Shown piece by piece: positions 25,058-35,515 of a stretch of 64,000 bases of DNA; positions within the stretch are counted from its first letter, which is position 1, and each line of letters opens with the position of its first letter. The translations under genes and the position numbers were made by a program. This DNA is from Phoronis australis (lineage: Eukaryota > Phoronida > Phoronidae): contig NMRA01000299.1 of the NCBI GenBank assembly GCA_002633005.1, forward strand, positions 1 to 64,000, given 5' to 3'. The notes under the pieces are model-generated. The model was not told the origin of the DNA. It did no database searches and worked only from the letters and a program-made list of their open reading frames with translations.

Positions 25058-25787
25058 TCAGGTTTAACTTTAATTAATTTTAACTCTCGAGTATAAAGTA
25101 GTGCCCATTCTGCCAGGCAAGTTAAAACAGCTTATTATTTAAAATGACTTATTCTTATTAAAATGACTTAGGCAAAAAATTGAATTTCGGACCTCAAAAG
25201 CGAGGCCCCCTATATTAATATAGGGGTAAGTAAGTGAGTAAGGTATGATGAACTGGATGACCTATATAACTGATTAGTCCTTCAAAAGAGTGAAAAGGCG
25301 AAAACAAGTGTCTCGATTTATTTGGCAACTGTTGTCCTTAAGTCATCAGCTTAATACGAATGTGCGTGATGTTGCATGTTGTCAGCCAAATAACAAAAGC
25401 TAGCGATTTGGTCAGGAATTTTTCCTTGAATTGGTGATCTTGATACATGAGATGGTCTATCATGATGATATTTCGCTGTGTGATGACATTTCCTGTGGAA
25501 ATAGAACAATAAGGTTTGGTAGTGAAGTTGGAGAGTCTTGGCTGTTTGTTCTGTTTTGAGTGTGGAATATTGGTCTGTAAGTTTTGCAAGACATTCACCA
25601 AAACCGACAGTGAAGGAACCTGAACATAGTTAGTTATGCACACATTAAGATTGTCTGTACTACAGTGTATTTTTAAAGCAGCTATTGGCATAATACAGTG
25701 GATTAGCCATGAGTTAAATGCTCTTGTGGAGCAAGTATCCTCCAAATTTTCGAAAGTAACCCTACACGATTTTCTCAATACCAACAG

Positions 25788-25988
25788 TGAGCACAGATCT
25801 GGCCTTGAACAAGCCCACGTCACAGTCATCCACTTCCAATGGTCACCTGTCTTCTCATTCTGTCGATGGCAAAAGGGTAGATACATGCTCATTCACACAG
25901 CGCGACATGGACAGTTGGTGGAGAGTGAACTTGCAGGATGTCTATGGGATACACACCATTGTTTTGACCAACAGAGACGTTCCGTCCT
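25788..25988 (+). CDS. F-type lectin (fucolectin) domain, exon 1 of 2
   Basis: The acceptor is CTCAATACCAACAG and the donor GTCCT/GTATGT, both in phase 1; an AG nine bases further in would keep the phase. The protein reads ALNKPTSQSSTSNGHLSSHS, VDGKR, CSFTQRD, then SWWRVNLQDVYGIHTIVLTN and RD. This is the N-terminal half of the fucolectin/tachylectin-4 type fold, related to F5/8C but with the WW..L...Y.I..I.. TNR pattern. The histidine of the fucose motif, expected 27 residues before the first arginine, is phenylalanine in CSF. Confidence 0.9.
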
Positions 25989-26493
25989 GTATGTATTTTA
26001 AAATAAGTGGAGGGTGGAAGGAGAGGGTGGAGCGTGAGAGTGGGGGATGGAGGGTGGAAGTAACAGGGAAAGGGTGGGAGGAACAGGGAAAGGGTGGGAG
26101 GAACAGGGAATGGGTGGAAAGTCAAACACGAAGGGGAGCAAGACCATGAGAGGGATGGACAGAGGGTGGAAGGGAATGAGAGAGGGCGGAAAGAGGGGAT
26201 GAGTATAGGAGGGAAAGATATGTGGAAAGTGAGAACGGAGCATGAAAGACGAGGATGGAGCCAGGAAGAAATTTTCTTAATTGAAAGAGAGAATTATTTT
26301 CTACTTATTTGTACAAGAGGAGGGAACTGAGAACATTGATGTTGGGTGAAGAACAGACAGAAAAGGATCATAAGGATAGGTCAGGGCTTGAATAAAAAAT
26401 TTAGATCAATGTAGTAATATTGCAATTTGTTTAGAACTTTTGATTTCTTTACTGTCATGGAGGTAGGTTGTCAGTAAGTTTTTTTTCTCACAG
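25989..26493. other. Intron with polypurine tract
   Basis: Almost the first half of the intron is a purine-rich tract (26009-26265). The rest is unremarkable and ends in a strong TTTTTTTTCTCACAG acceptor. Confidence 0.7.
26009..26265 (+). repeat. Polypurine tract with 20-bp tandem units
   Basis: About 250 bases in which nearly all are G or A on the + strand, built from GGGTGGA-type words. At 26063-26120 the unit ACAGGGAAAGGGTGGGAGGA occurs twice exactly, plus a partial third. It starts about 20 bases past a splice donor. Confidence 0.95.
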
Positions 26494-26715
26494 ATTATCG
26501 ACTGAAAAAGTTTGACATACGTATGACCAATGAGAGTGCTGCCATGGCATCCACTGATCCTTTATGTCACAGCTACACTGGCACTGTTGGTCGAGGTGTT
26601 ACTGAAGTTATTCGATGCGAAAGCATGATCTATGCACAGTATGTCTACATCAGGAAGACTACTCAGCAACGACTAGCAATGTGTGAGGTGGAAGTGTATG
26701 GAGACCCTGTACCCA
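26494..26715 (+). CDS. F-type lectin domain, exon 2 of 2
   Basis: The acceptor TTTCTCACAG and donor CCCA/GTGAGT are both in phase 1. The protein is YRLKKFDIRMTNESA, DPLCHSYTGTVGRG, EVIRCESMIYAQYVYIRK and LAMCEVEVYGDP. The ..C.......G....I.C....... YV.I... L.(L/M)CEVEVYG pattern is the fucolectin C-terminal half. Spliced to the previous exon, the sugar motif region reads RDVPSYYR: the two arginines keep the family spacing, but the aspartate is one position off. Confidence 0.9.
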
Positions 26716-27629
26716 GTGAGTTGGCACACTCAGCTGCCTGCTGGCATGTAACAGTTGAGAACTGCATTTCAGTTCGACTTCTTAAGTTTTCAAATGATGC
26801 GAATTTTTCTAGGATATCCTATGCTGGTATACGTGAAAAGATCTGTCTGCAAAGACAAGTTGCAACAGCTTCAGCTTCTGTGAGAAATAATCCAAAATTC
26901 TGCAATAATATTTTTTAATTCCTAACTTCAGCTACATATAGTTCAATGTTGTTCATCTGCTGTGCACCTGGTATCCAGTTGTGATACACTGCAAATCTAC
27001 TAAACCTTTATTTTTGTGTCATAATTTCTGCATTTTTATCCCTTTGAGAAGAATCCTAGTTTGATAAGTGTTGACTTGCTCAAGTAGACTATAACTATGA
27101 TTTACTCAAAAAATTAAGTGAACCTTCGGTTTTAGCCCTTGAAAATTTCAAGGAATTCAACATGAAAAAAAATGTTTTGTGTTATGAAACATGTTAGTCA
27201 AAGACATTAATAATGTCTCGTAATCTTTCCACACAGTAATTAAAATCAAATTCTATGTCATTCAGGGTATCAGCATGTAAAAAGAGTCTCCATTGCAAAC
27301 TTTGACAGAGTTGGCCAACCTGTAAAAAACTGGGCTGTTTCAAGTCTATGGCATGAGACCATTGAGTTTCTGTTTGAACCTTGCACATTAAAACTGTTTT
27401 TATGAAACATTGAACCACTGTGAATCATCCATCTTGTGACTTCTTAAATCAATTTTTCTCACCATATGACAAAAACATATCAGGAAGACATTGCCAAGAC
27501 GAGTCAAGTGTGTAAACAACATTTTTTTGTTCTTTTTGAAAAGTATCTGCAGGTTAAAGTGATGTTTAACTGAAAAGCATTGGACCCTGTCCACTGACGA
27601 TTATGGTAGTGATCATAGGTTTACACAAT

Positions 27630-29118
27630 CCTGAATTAGCCTGTTCTAAAAATCAGATTTTGAATAAAAGCTGTAAGAGAGTTTATATGAGATTTTAACT
27701 AATTTGTACATTTATATCAAATGAAATTTTGTCATGTTATTGATACAGTTGTTTTGCAATGAATGCACATTTTATTTTTGATAAGCTTAAAATAGACATG
27801 GTAACATGACACAATTGATGACAGATTGGTAAAAAATGAAACTTTTCGTCCTGTTTCTACTTTCAAAAATATAAACTTTCAGGGCTCAATCTAAGCAAAA
27901 ATATGGTGGAAAAATTGAAATGCGAATAGAAAATTTAGTACCTCAATAGTACAGATGTTGAATGGACGTTAGCCATTTTTTTGGGTCATCACAGGACACC
28001 CACCAATTGCATTTAGCACCACCTGCTTTGAGAAATAGCGCGTGCTCTTAAGAATTTCTGTTCAAATATTTGAATTAACGGTAAAGCCTTGGTGAGTCTG
28101 AAAATCAAGGTGTGATAAATCTGCTGAGCCAGAGAGACCCTGGTCACCCATCACCTTTGAAATTGAAATGCACAGACTCGGCAGTTCAAAGGATTCCCCG
28201 TTACTGTGAGGCTAGTTGCTGACGCAAAAGTTAAATCGGCGCTCGATCTCTAACTGACACGTGTTTGAGTAGCTACACCTGTAATACAACTGTCACCAAC
28301 ACCTGCTATACAAATGTCATTAAAGTCGTTACATTAGTCTAAGAGCAAAGTCCCTCAATTTTTTTCGCACTGTTCAAAGTTTTGCAGCTCGAATGATTGA
28401 ATAACTTCATGTCAAAAAACTTCCGTGTGGCATTGGACCGAATGTTGTATTGATGCATGAGAATGATGTAGTGCAAATTTCACTAGGAATAAGCAATAGT
28501 CTAATGTTGGTTACGTATTGAATAACCAATTTTGCACAAAATTGAAAGCCTCTAAATATTTTTTGACTTGGTGTGGAATTCGAGTTTGCTCCTTTGGCAC
28601 TGATTACTTAGATATGAAAATAGAATAGATCAGCCATTTGGCTCTCAAAACTGTGAGAAAAGAATGATTCTCTTGAATAAATTTGCTGTGTAGTATATGA
28701 CGTATGAGAGGCTTTGGTGGACTTTATACCTCGGCAAGTGTCCATTTCAACAACTTGGCCATAGCTGAATGGGCCGCAGAAGACTCTAATGAGGTGTCCT
28801 TGGCAACCAGCACTCCGGTGGTCTCTGAATTGCGGGTGAAATGAAACGATCGAAAGTACGAGTGGAAAAGTAATATGAGTACAAAATTGGCCCCCCTCAT
28901 GTGGATGCTGAGCCCGTGTTCGTCGTTTTTTTTTTGGTCGCCACTGTTTACGAGCCCAATTCCTGGAATGTGAGTGGCAAGTCCTAACAGCATTTTAGAG
29001 AACAGCATAAATCATAGTATCTGAAAGTTTCATGTGACTCCGATTAGCCATTTCGAAGATATGATGTTCTGAATTCAGCCAAATTTGGACATTTGTCCAC
29101 AGTCCTACATGACCTTAA
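27630..29118. repeat. Dispersed repeat family E, copy 2 (rearranged)
   Basis: The part at 27700-27860 matches 8545-8690 directly (ATGAAATTTTGTCATGTTATTGA, AGATTGGTAAAAAA). The part at 28980-29118 matches 8335-8480 in reverse (GAAACTTTCAGATACTATGA, ATCCAAATTTGGC). The central portion has no match I can see. The outer limits are approximate. Confidence 0.5.
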
Positions 29119-30185
29119 TTATTTTTTTTTCTTGAGTAATACGTTTATTAACCCAGAAAGCATGTCATTACTATATACTGCTAGGGTTGGGTGGCCCCAA
29201 ATACATATCTTTACAACTTACTAAAGAAAAATAAGTCTTACATATTGAACAAATAAGTATCTAGAAAATAACTAATAAAACAATGATTGGGTGGATAATT
29301 AGTACAGATTGTTATAAAAAAGGGAGGGAAAGAGGGGAGGTTAGGGGGGGGAAGACTTTTATACACTTACAATCACTTGGTTTAGTTAACTTAATATACG
29401 TTTACATTTGCATACTAGGTGTATGTTTATGAAGTCAGTTTTCTTATAATACAACATAGAAGTGGTTATAAAAGTTAAGCACCTTATATTGTTTGAATCA
29501 TTTTAAGGAGATGCTTGCAAAAGCTTCCACTGTTCTGATGTTTTATCCGAGTAGTTAAATACAGTAAGATTCACTGCGTCAAAAAGTATAAATTTGAACT
29601 TATTAAGACAAGGTTGAGACCCATCTCTCGATGTATAGAATAATGTTGAGCATGAGTGTATATGGTATTGAAGATTTTGCTTAGATTGCCAATGAAGCAA
29701 ACTAAAAAGTGGTACATTGATGGTTCAGCGTGTAAGTTAAAAACTTTACTTATGAAATGATGTAAAGAATTCCAGAAACGTTTAACACAGAAGCAGCTGT
29801 AAAACATACGCTGGAAAGTCTGGACATAGCCACAATAGGGACATTGGTCAGTTTGTGAAAAACCAAATATTTTAACATCTTGTTTGTATTAATTCTTGTG
29901 TGGGTGAAAAGGTATTTACACATTGTCAAATGAGTGTTTATGGGTAGATTGAAAGGGAGATTTCGTCGTCTGTGTAATAATTGAGTAACGACGCATAATT
30001 ATCTGGTTTCTCAGAAAACTTGTGGATAAATACGTTTTTAATCCATGAATTGAAACTATTGATCAATAAAAATCTAATGTTGTTACAACTAACAATCCTT
30101 CTATCCACCTCACCCAGAACTTTCTTCAAGGTCATTGTAATGGAAGAAAATGGTATGATAGACGTATCCTTCAAGTTGTAATTTT
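29119..30185 (-). mobile_element. L1/Tx1-like retrotransposon 3' fragment
   Basis: On the reverse strand the sequence encodes THLTMCKYLFTHTRIN, then QTDQCPYCGYVQTFQRMFYS, CFCVKRFWNSLHHF. This is the zinc-finger-like end of L1/Tx1-type reverse transcriptases (C..C......H/R.F..C......FW). An upstream reverse frame (29938-30174) probably belongs to the same protein. The fragment ends at a run of T on the + strand (29121-29130), which is the poly(A) tail of a reverse-strand insertion. It is 5' truncated and frame-broken. Confidence 0.7.
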
Positions 30186-30377
30186 CTTAATGCTTTCTCA
30201 TTTAAGAAGTTTAATTAATTAATTTTCATGAAACAGACCCTACAGGTCTGATCACCTATAAAGAGTCACATGTACTCATTGTTTTTTGTAAAAAGTGACG
30301 TCCTCAATAATGATGTTAGCTAGGTGGTAATATTTCCTGTTGGTCTCTATAGTATTACTCTTTCCATTTTGTTCAAG

Positions 30378-30554
30378 CTGCCAACTGTGGGGATCCTGGC
30401 CAAATTGCCAATGCCAGTAAGAGTGGCAATGACTACACATCACCGAACACTGTAACATACACGTGTAACACGGGTTTTTATGCTGTGGGAGGTGCCTTGA
30501 CTCGTCAGTGTCAATCATCAGGCTTGTGGTCTGGAGTGCCACCTGTGTGTACAG
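30378..30554 (+). CDS. Sushi/CCP module 4
   Basis: The acceptor is TTTGTTCAAG and the donor ACAG/GTATAG, both in phase 1. The module reads ANCGDPGQI, TYTCNTGF, TRQC, GLWSGVPPVC, a full four-cysteine module. It is the close duplicate of module 2, with which it shares the unbroken residue run ALTRQCQSSGLWSGVPPVC. The open frame has no ATG of its own. Confidence 0.92.
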
Positions 30555-31578
30555 GTATAGAACTTTTTCAGATTGTGGCCATCTTGACATAGATATTTTT
30601 ATTTTTGAGTGTTGGGTGCTTGTTCCTAAACAAGGACTTGTAAACTAATGTAGTGTCCCCGTACTCACATTTTTTAACTAATTACTGAATTATACTCGTT
30701 TTAGTTAAAACTAGAAGAAATTAACATGTGCTACAATTTTCTAACTAGTTGTGGCTTGAATACAATAAAGTGGAAGACGTTAGTGTATTTCTTTTCATTA
30801 CCAGCCTGTGTAGTATGCACCAGAGTAGAATGTTGTTGAACCAGAGTTTTATCTGTTTTCCCTACTTTGGGAATTTGTTTATTACCAATATTATATTTCT
30901 GTGATTAATATTTGTCGGTGAGAAACTTCCAAGCTTGTTTGCTGAGAAATAAGAAAGGTTTATTACCCATGTTTAGCTTACATGGCTAAAAGTTCAAAAT
31001 TTCCGCTTTTAAATACCCATGCTTGGCTTAATGCTCACCACCAATTTATACAATGGAAAGTGTCTGCGTCTTAGACTTTTGATTATCGGCAGTTTTTTAA
31101 GTGACACCTTGCCTTATTCATGTGGGAACATTATATGCATTCCTTACTGAATATGATGTGAAATCTAGTGTTATATATTGTGCATTCGAGCAAGAATGGT
31201 GAAGATGTTTGTGTGAAAGAATCGACTTTTCAGGTAAACACCACCTTCAAGTTTTCAAAACTTGTTTTTGAACACCCACACCAGCTTAACACCCAGCCCT
31301 ATTTTCCATTTTTGCACCCTGAGTACAATAGTTCTGAGTAGGAGTACAATGAAATTATAGTAACTGTTGTGATAAAAAATTATTAATTTTATGAATTAAG
31401 GAGGACTTCCAAAGTAAATTAAAGAGAAGAAAAGAAGAGCGAGGTTTATGTGACTGATTATAACAAGAACAGATAAAATATTTAGATTTAACTGCATGAT
31501 GGGTGTATGGCAGAAATCTGCCATAGATCCAGCACACACCCAATAATTTTGTTGTTGGATCCTTGTTTTCTCTTTTAG
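30555..31578. other. Intron, nothing recognised
   Basis: AT-rich, with no repeat or coding region I can support. It ends in TTTTCTCTTTTAG. Confidence 0.5.
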
Positions 31579-31752
31579 AAATAACATGTGGAGTGGCACC
31601 CACTTTGCCACATACCACAGTTGTGACGTCTGGCTCAAAATTTGATGACATTGCCAACTACACCTGTGTGACAGGATATAGACCGTCTGACTACACCATT
31701 TTAAGATGCAATGAAACTGGTCATTGGTCAGGGTCCCTGCTCCAGTGTCAAA
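31579..31752 (+). CDS. Sushi/CCP module 5
   Basis: The acceptor is CTCTTTTAG and the donor TCAAA/GTAAGT, both in phase 1. The protein reads ITCGVAP, ANYTCVTGYRP, LRC, GHWSGSLLQC. The start differs from the CGDPG class, as in typical complement-control modules of the C..P type. One N-glycosylation sequon (NET) lies just after the third cysteine. Confidence 0.9.
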
Positions 31753-32204
31753 GTAAGTTCTTGGTGTTTGTTAAATTTTAGCATGATTGAACTATTTTTC
31801 GAAATTTATTCTAGGATTTTGGAGTAAAAGTTTCATACCAGTGCTTGCGATGCATGGCCCAGAGGCCACTCGACAGTCCGTAACTTGCTTGAGATTGACC
31901 ATTATGCATAATTTTGCTCTTTAATTCTTATGTCATTGTTGTGGATAATAAAGAACTCAAAACACTGGTGATAGAACGTGTGCAACTTTATATGATAACA
32001 CATGTATTTTAGTTTCCTTAGTCATGCATGAAAAAACAATGTTTCATTTGTTCACCCTATTGGGTCCTTAGGCCGCCATATTGTGCCATTAATTCGACGT
32101 GTGATTTCAGCGTACCGTCACATGTCCCACACTTCAAAATAATTTGTCAACAGTTTTTTAATCAAGTCAAGAATACAAGTCTTATTCAATTAATCTTTCC
32201 ACAG
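31753..32204. other. Intron, nothing recognised
   Basis: A short intron for this gene, without a recognisable element. It ends in TAATCTTTCCACAG. Confidence 0.6.
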
Positions 32205-32381
32205 TTGTCACATGTTCAACCCTGGGGGATGTGGGTAATACTACCAAGCAGATTTTGGGCACCACTTACCTGTCAGAGACGAGGTATGCTTGTAAGCCAG
32301 GCTATCGACTGGTATCAGGCGACCTAGTCAGAACATGCACTGACACAGGCAGTTGGTCTGGCATACAGCCTGTTTGTGAAG
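32205..32381 (+). CDS. Sushi/CCP module 6
   Basis: The acceptor is TCTTTCCACAG and the donor GAAG/GTGAGC, both in phase 1. The protein reads VTCSTLGDVGNTT, RYACKPGYRL, VRTC, GSWSGIQPVC. All cysteines and the tryptophan are present. It forms a compact run of three CCP exons with modules 4 and 5. Confidence 0.9.
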
Positions 32382-32476
32382 GTGAGCAGATTCATCTGAG
32401 TATAATGCAGGCAATAACGGGTGTTACAAGCTGGATGAGATTAAGTAATACATTACCAGGGTGATAAAAATGTCTC

Positions 32477-32695
32477 AAATGTGTAAAAAGCATGTAATAT
32501 GTATCGAAATTACCACGCTAACATGTAAAACATGTAAAAACATGACGCATGTCAAACATGTAAAATTTGACACGCTAGCGTGTCGAACGTGTAAAATTTG
32601 CCATGCTAGCTTTTCAAACGTGGAAAATTTTCCACGCTAGCTTTTCAAACATGTAAAATTATGACACGTTAGCGTGTCAAACATGTAAACTATGA
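32477..32695. repeat. Minisatellite with palindromic units
   Basis: Repeats of roughly 32 bases built from AACATGTAAAATTTG and GCTAGC-centred words. The best unit contains the perfect 16-bp palindrome GACACGCTAGCGTGTC at 32569-32584; a second, GACACGTTAGCGTGTC, differs by one base. Neighbouring units have decayed versions such as CCACGCTAGCTTTTC. Confidence 0.85.
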
Positions 32696-32809
32696 TAGCA
32701 CTCTTCAATAAAGATACAATTGACATGCTGTTTGGAAAGACAAACTGGAGTATTCTTAAGTTTTTAATTCTTTCTATCACACGTTCCACGTGGATTCTCA
32801 GTCGTGCAA

Positions 32810-33304
32810 TGCGCCTACTTTCTATTTCCTCTTGTCACGACAGTTGATCTTGGCCATTCAAAAATGGTGGAATGTTAAGTTTAAGTTGTTTTTGCGCCAA
32901 TTATCCGTCAATCAAAAAGCCTGGATCTGCCATAACTGAATCGCCAACATCAATTAAGTCCATCAGAAGCCCACTCTTCTCTGTAATCTTGTCAGACATC
33001 CTTCCTGGAACTAAGTCACTATAGGTAGAGTAATAAGTCATTTCGCTGTGTTGTGACTTTTGTATGAGGAATATGTCTCTGATTGCACACGAAAGTGAGA
33101 AGGAGTTTGTATGAAAATCTCTGTACAAGCCAGAATTATGCGGGTGCTGGGATATTCTTGTTTAAAGCATTGAGGCATAAATTCAACGACATCTTTTGTG
33201 GCCCAAATATGTAGTTCTCGACAGCGACGAAGTAAATCAAAATAAGTTGAACAGATCTGTGAAATAGTGGAAAAAATGCACCCCAAGCCTGAAATAAATA
33301 GCAT
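32810..33304 (-). pseudogene. DDE_Tnp_4 transposase catalytic domain, broken
   Basis: Recognisable motifs in order on the reverse strand are IILACTEIF, FRVQSETYSSYKSHNTAK, PGRMSDKITEKSG, GDSVMADPGF, LNIPPFLNGQDQLS and RIARLRIHVERVIERIKN. In related active proteins the first motif is DCTEI and supplies a catalytic aspartate; here it reads ACTEI. At least one frameshift separates the first block from the second. The product would be inactive. Confidence 0.75.
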
Positions 33305-33580
33305 GCATTAATGTATCAGAATATTTGTTAACTTTTGATTGTTTCGACCTACACTAAGTGATTGATTTCATAATTTTTTATTAACCAGTGCCTGGTCAAC
33401 TATAGATTCAAATAATTGGTGAAGGGTTTAACACTAGACAACCATAAGGGGGTGATTGAGATTATGGCAATGTCGCTTTACAGCAAAACAACGGAGGACA
33501 TATCAGATAGAGCAGGGGCAGATCCAAGCCCCTGGGCATCCAGATTTGTGACTGCCATTCAAGAATAAACTTACTACATG

Positions 33581-33736
33581 CAGTGGCGAATTTAGAGGGG
33601 GCCAAGGGGGTCATGGCCCCATTAAAATTCCCCCTGATTCCATTTGGCAGTTCGGGGTGCAAATGCCCGACGGGCAAAATTGTGGCTAATATTCTGTCCT
33701 GGCCCCCCTTAACTCAAAATCCTGGATCTGCCCCTG
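33581..33736. mobile_element. Short hAT-like non-autonomous element nested in the transposase relic
   Basis: The ends CAGTGGCGAATTTAGAGGGG and, inverted, CAGGGGCAGATCCAGGATTT are imperfect inverted repeats with a GGGGGCCA block inside both. The five bases ACATG flank it on each side (33576-33580 and 33737-33741). Terminal type and duplication length agree with the larger element at 2972-5413. Confidence 0.75.
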
Positions 33737-33909
33737 ACATGTACTGGTTATGAATATTTCTAATACATAAATTTCCTGAATGCCAGGTCCTCTTCAAGTA
33801 ATCCAAGTCTCAAACAACAAAGCACCATGAACCACTCATTTTCAGGGATCAGTTGATCAGGATCTTTCAGTGATGAACCCCAGTAGACTAAGTTGTTGNA
33901 TGTCTTCTT

Positions 33910-34311
33910 TCAAGAAATTGAACAAGACCATGAGTGATCATAATCACTGAAACCGGTATAGAATTTGATTGCCCCTACTTTATTTGTTATGCGGTCCAAA
34001 AGAACTTTTTCAGTTGACAGCTTTTTTCTTGTGCTTTCCAATTCAAGGTTAGCAATATGATATTTGCACCTAGCTTCCTGATTCATACGTTTTACAGATA
34101 GCATTTGCTGTTTCAGTTCATTCAACTCTGTTCTCACTTGAGTGAGTTCAGCTTCAAAGTCAAGAACTTTGCCTGACCTAACTTCGATTGTTTCATTTTT
34201 TTGCTTTATAATGCCAAGCAAGTCCTCTCTCTCGTTTGTAAACACAGCGTAGCTATGATCAGTGACCTTGTGACTGAGGGCACGACTGTCGTCATTTTCA
34301 GTATTGGGCAA
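33910..34311 (-). pseudogene. Coiled-coil linker of the transposase
   Basis: The frame between the THAP finger and the DDE domain is rich in leucine, lysine and glutamate with heptad spacing (for example VLDFEAELTQVRTELNELKQ). This is usual for the oligomerisation segment of THAP transposases. It is out of frame with the THAP part. Confidence 0.6.
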
Positions 34312-34372
34312 TCGGCATTGATTTCGAAATATCCGCCACTGGTTTCATTCAGGTTGAGAGTTCTTGGGTGGT

Positions 34373-34675
34373 TTATTTCTTCTGTATCTTTCGTTGTGGA
34401 ATTCTAGAGACGATAGTTTTAAGAGGGAGTTCCATCGGAATGTTGTTCTCATACGTCTTTTTTCCGTCAGGAAAATGTTCACTGCACACACGATGGCCCC
34501 GTGTTGGTTTGAATTTACTAAATCTCCTCTTACTTCCATCTCTCCCAATGTTCTTTATCCATTTTTCACGAAATTCTTGGTTTGCAGGGAACATATAAAA
34601 ACTCAAATTTTTATCTCTCTTGCTGTTTTTGAAGCAGCCAGGAACACAACAAGAGTAAGTTTTCCTCGCGCTCAT
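34373..34675 (-). pseudogene. THAP zinc-finger domain of the transposase
   Basis: From MSARKTYSCCVPGC onward the frame has the THAP pattern C..C about 45 residues before C..H: CCVPGC, FYMFP, FREKWIKNI, then TRGHRVCSEHF. THAP fingers bind DNA and occur at the N terminus of P-element-like and some Harbinger-like transposases. A domesticated THAP gene was considered, but the adjoining broken transposase argues for a relic. Confidence 0.8.
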
Positions 34676-35515
34676 ACTGCGTATTATGCTTGTTAATATG
34701 GCCGCTTTCAGAATCCTGACCACAACACCCACAATGCACCACTTTAACCTAGTTTCAATATGGCATCGCTGCAAATCCGCTATTGATTAGTCAATGTGAG
34801 ACCCCACACAGCTGTGGCAACAATTGCTATAATCAAGTTATTTCCCTTTTTGAGTTATCTAAAGACCCTGTGTTGGCCAAAAGGTGAAATAGCATGCATA
34901 CATGGAAATGGCTCTTGTATGGGACTCTTAAGTTAATAATCTGTGTCTGATATGTCAGCAACTTGTTCTAGTATCAGTGTAATGAGGTGATGATAAGTGG
35001 AGAGATAATAAGATACACTACTATCCCATTACAAGTTGTTTGAACTAAGAGAAGTCCTGATTTATACTTGTCTTGTAAGTATCACCAAGCCACACCCCTG
35101 TAACAAAAATTTTGCTGAATCGAAACATGTTTTCCTTCTTAAAAATGTAGCTGTCATGCTATCTAGTGTTTATAGGCAGGGAACTATAGTGAGAGAGTTG
35201 CAACTATGCTGAAGTGTTGAATTATTTGAGACTGGAACCCAAATATCCAGAATCTTCACTCAACTTTCCATTATGTAAGTAAAGTTTTCTCACACTGAAG
35301 ACTGGTATTGTTGAATCAATGCCAGTTGATGAAGAATTATTCCCTTATGAACTGTCCTCAAGAAAGATCTGGTATGCCAGATTTTCCTTCCTTAGAATAT
35401 TTGTTCAACGGAGGGCGAGTATAACCAAACAGGATGACAGTTGGCTCAGATGATAGCAGTATAAGATTTGTTTCCATTCAAACCTCATTAAATCATTTGT
35501 TCCCATGACTTTCAG

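Larger units (their letters stand above)
22131..25787. other. Intron
   Basis: Holds an inverted-repeat element (22808-24211), a piece of repeat family A (about 24715-24830) and a 27-bp tandem repeat (24987-25057). A cysteine-containing frame at 24250-24438 was considered and not accepted as an exon. Confidence 0.55.
26716..30377. other. Intron
   Basis: Contains old repeat family E (27630-29118) and an L1/Tx1-like retrotransposon fragment (29119-30185). No gene was found in 26716-27629. Confidence 0.6.
32750..34775 (-). mobile_element. THAP-DDE (Harbinger-like) transposon relic
   Basis: Reverse-strand parts appear in the order expected of a THAP-containing DDE_Tnp_4 transposase: THAP finger, coiled coil, helix-turn-helix segment (FMVLCCLRLGLLEEDLAFR at about 33770-33840), and DDE domain. 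Frameshifts, stops and a nested insertion break it. Terminal repeats were not identified, so the ends given are those of the recognisable coding relic. Confidence 0.75.
32382..35515. other. Intron with transposase relic
   Basis: Holds a minisatellite (32477-32695), a THAP/DDE transposase relic (32750-34775) with a nested short element (33581-33736), and one undetermined base at 33899. Nothing is supported between 34776 and 35515. Confidence 0.6.

Noticed and set aside
25338-25892. 184-codon reverse-strand frame
   Set aside because: Overlaps the F-type lectin exon on the other strand and shows no domain; a shadow frame.
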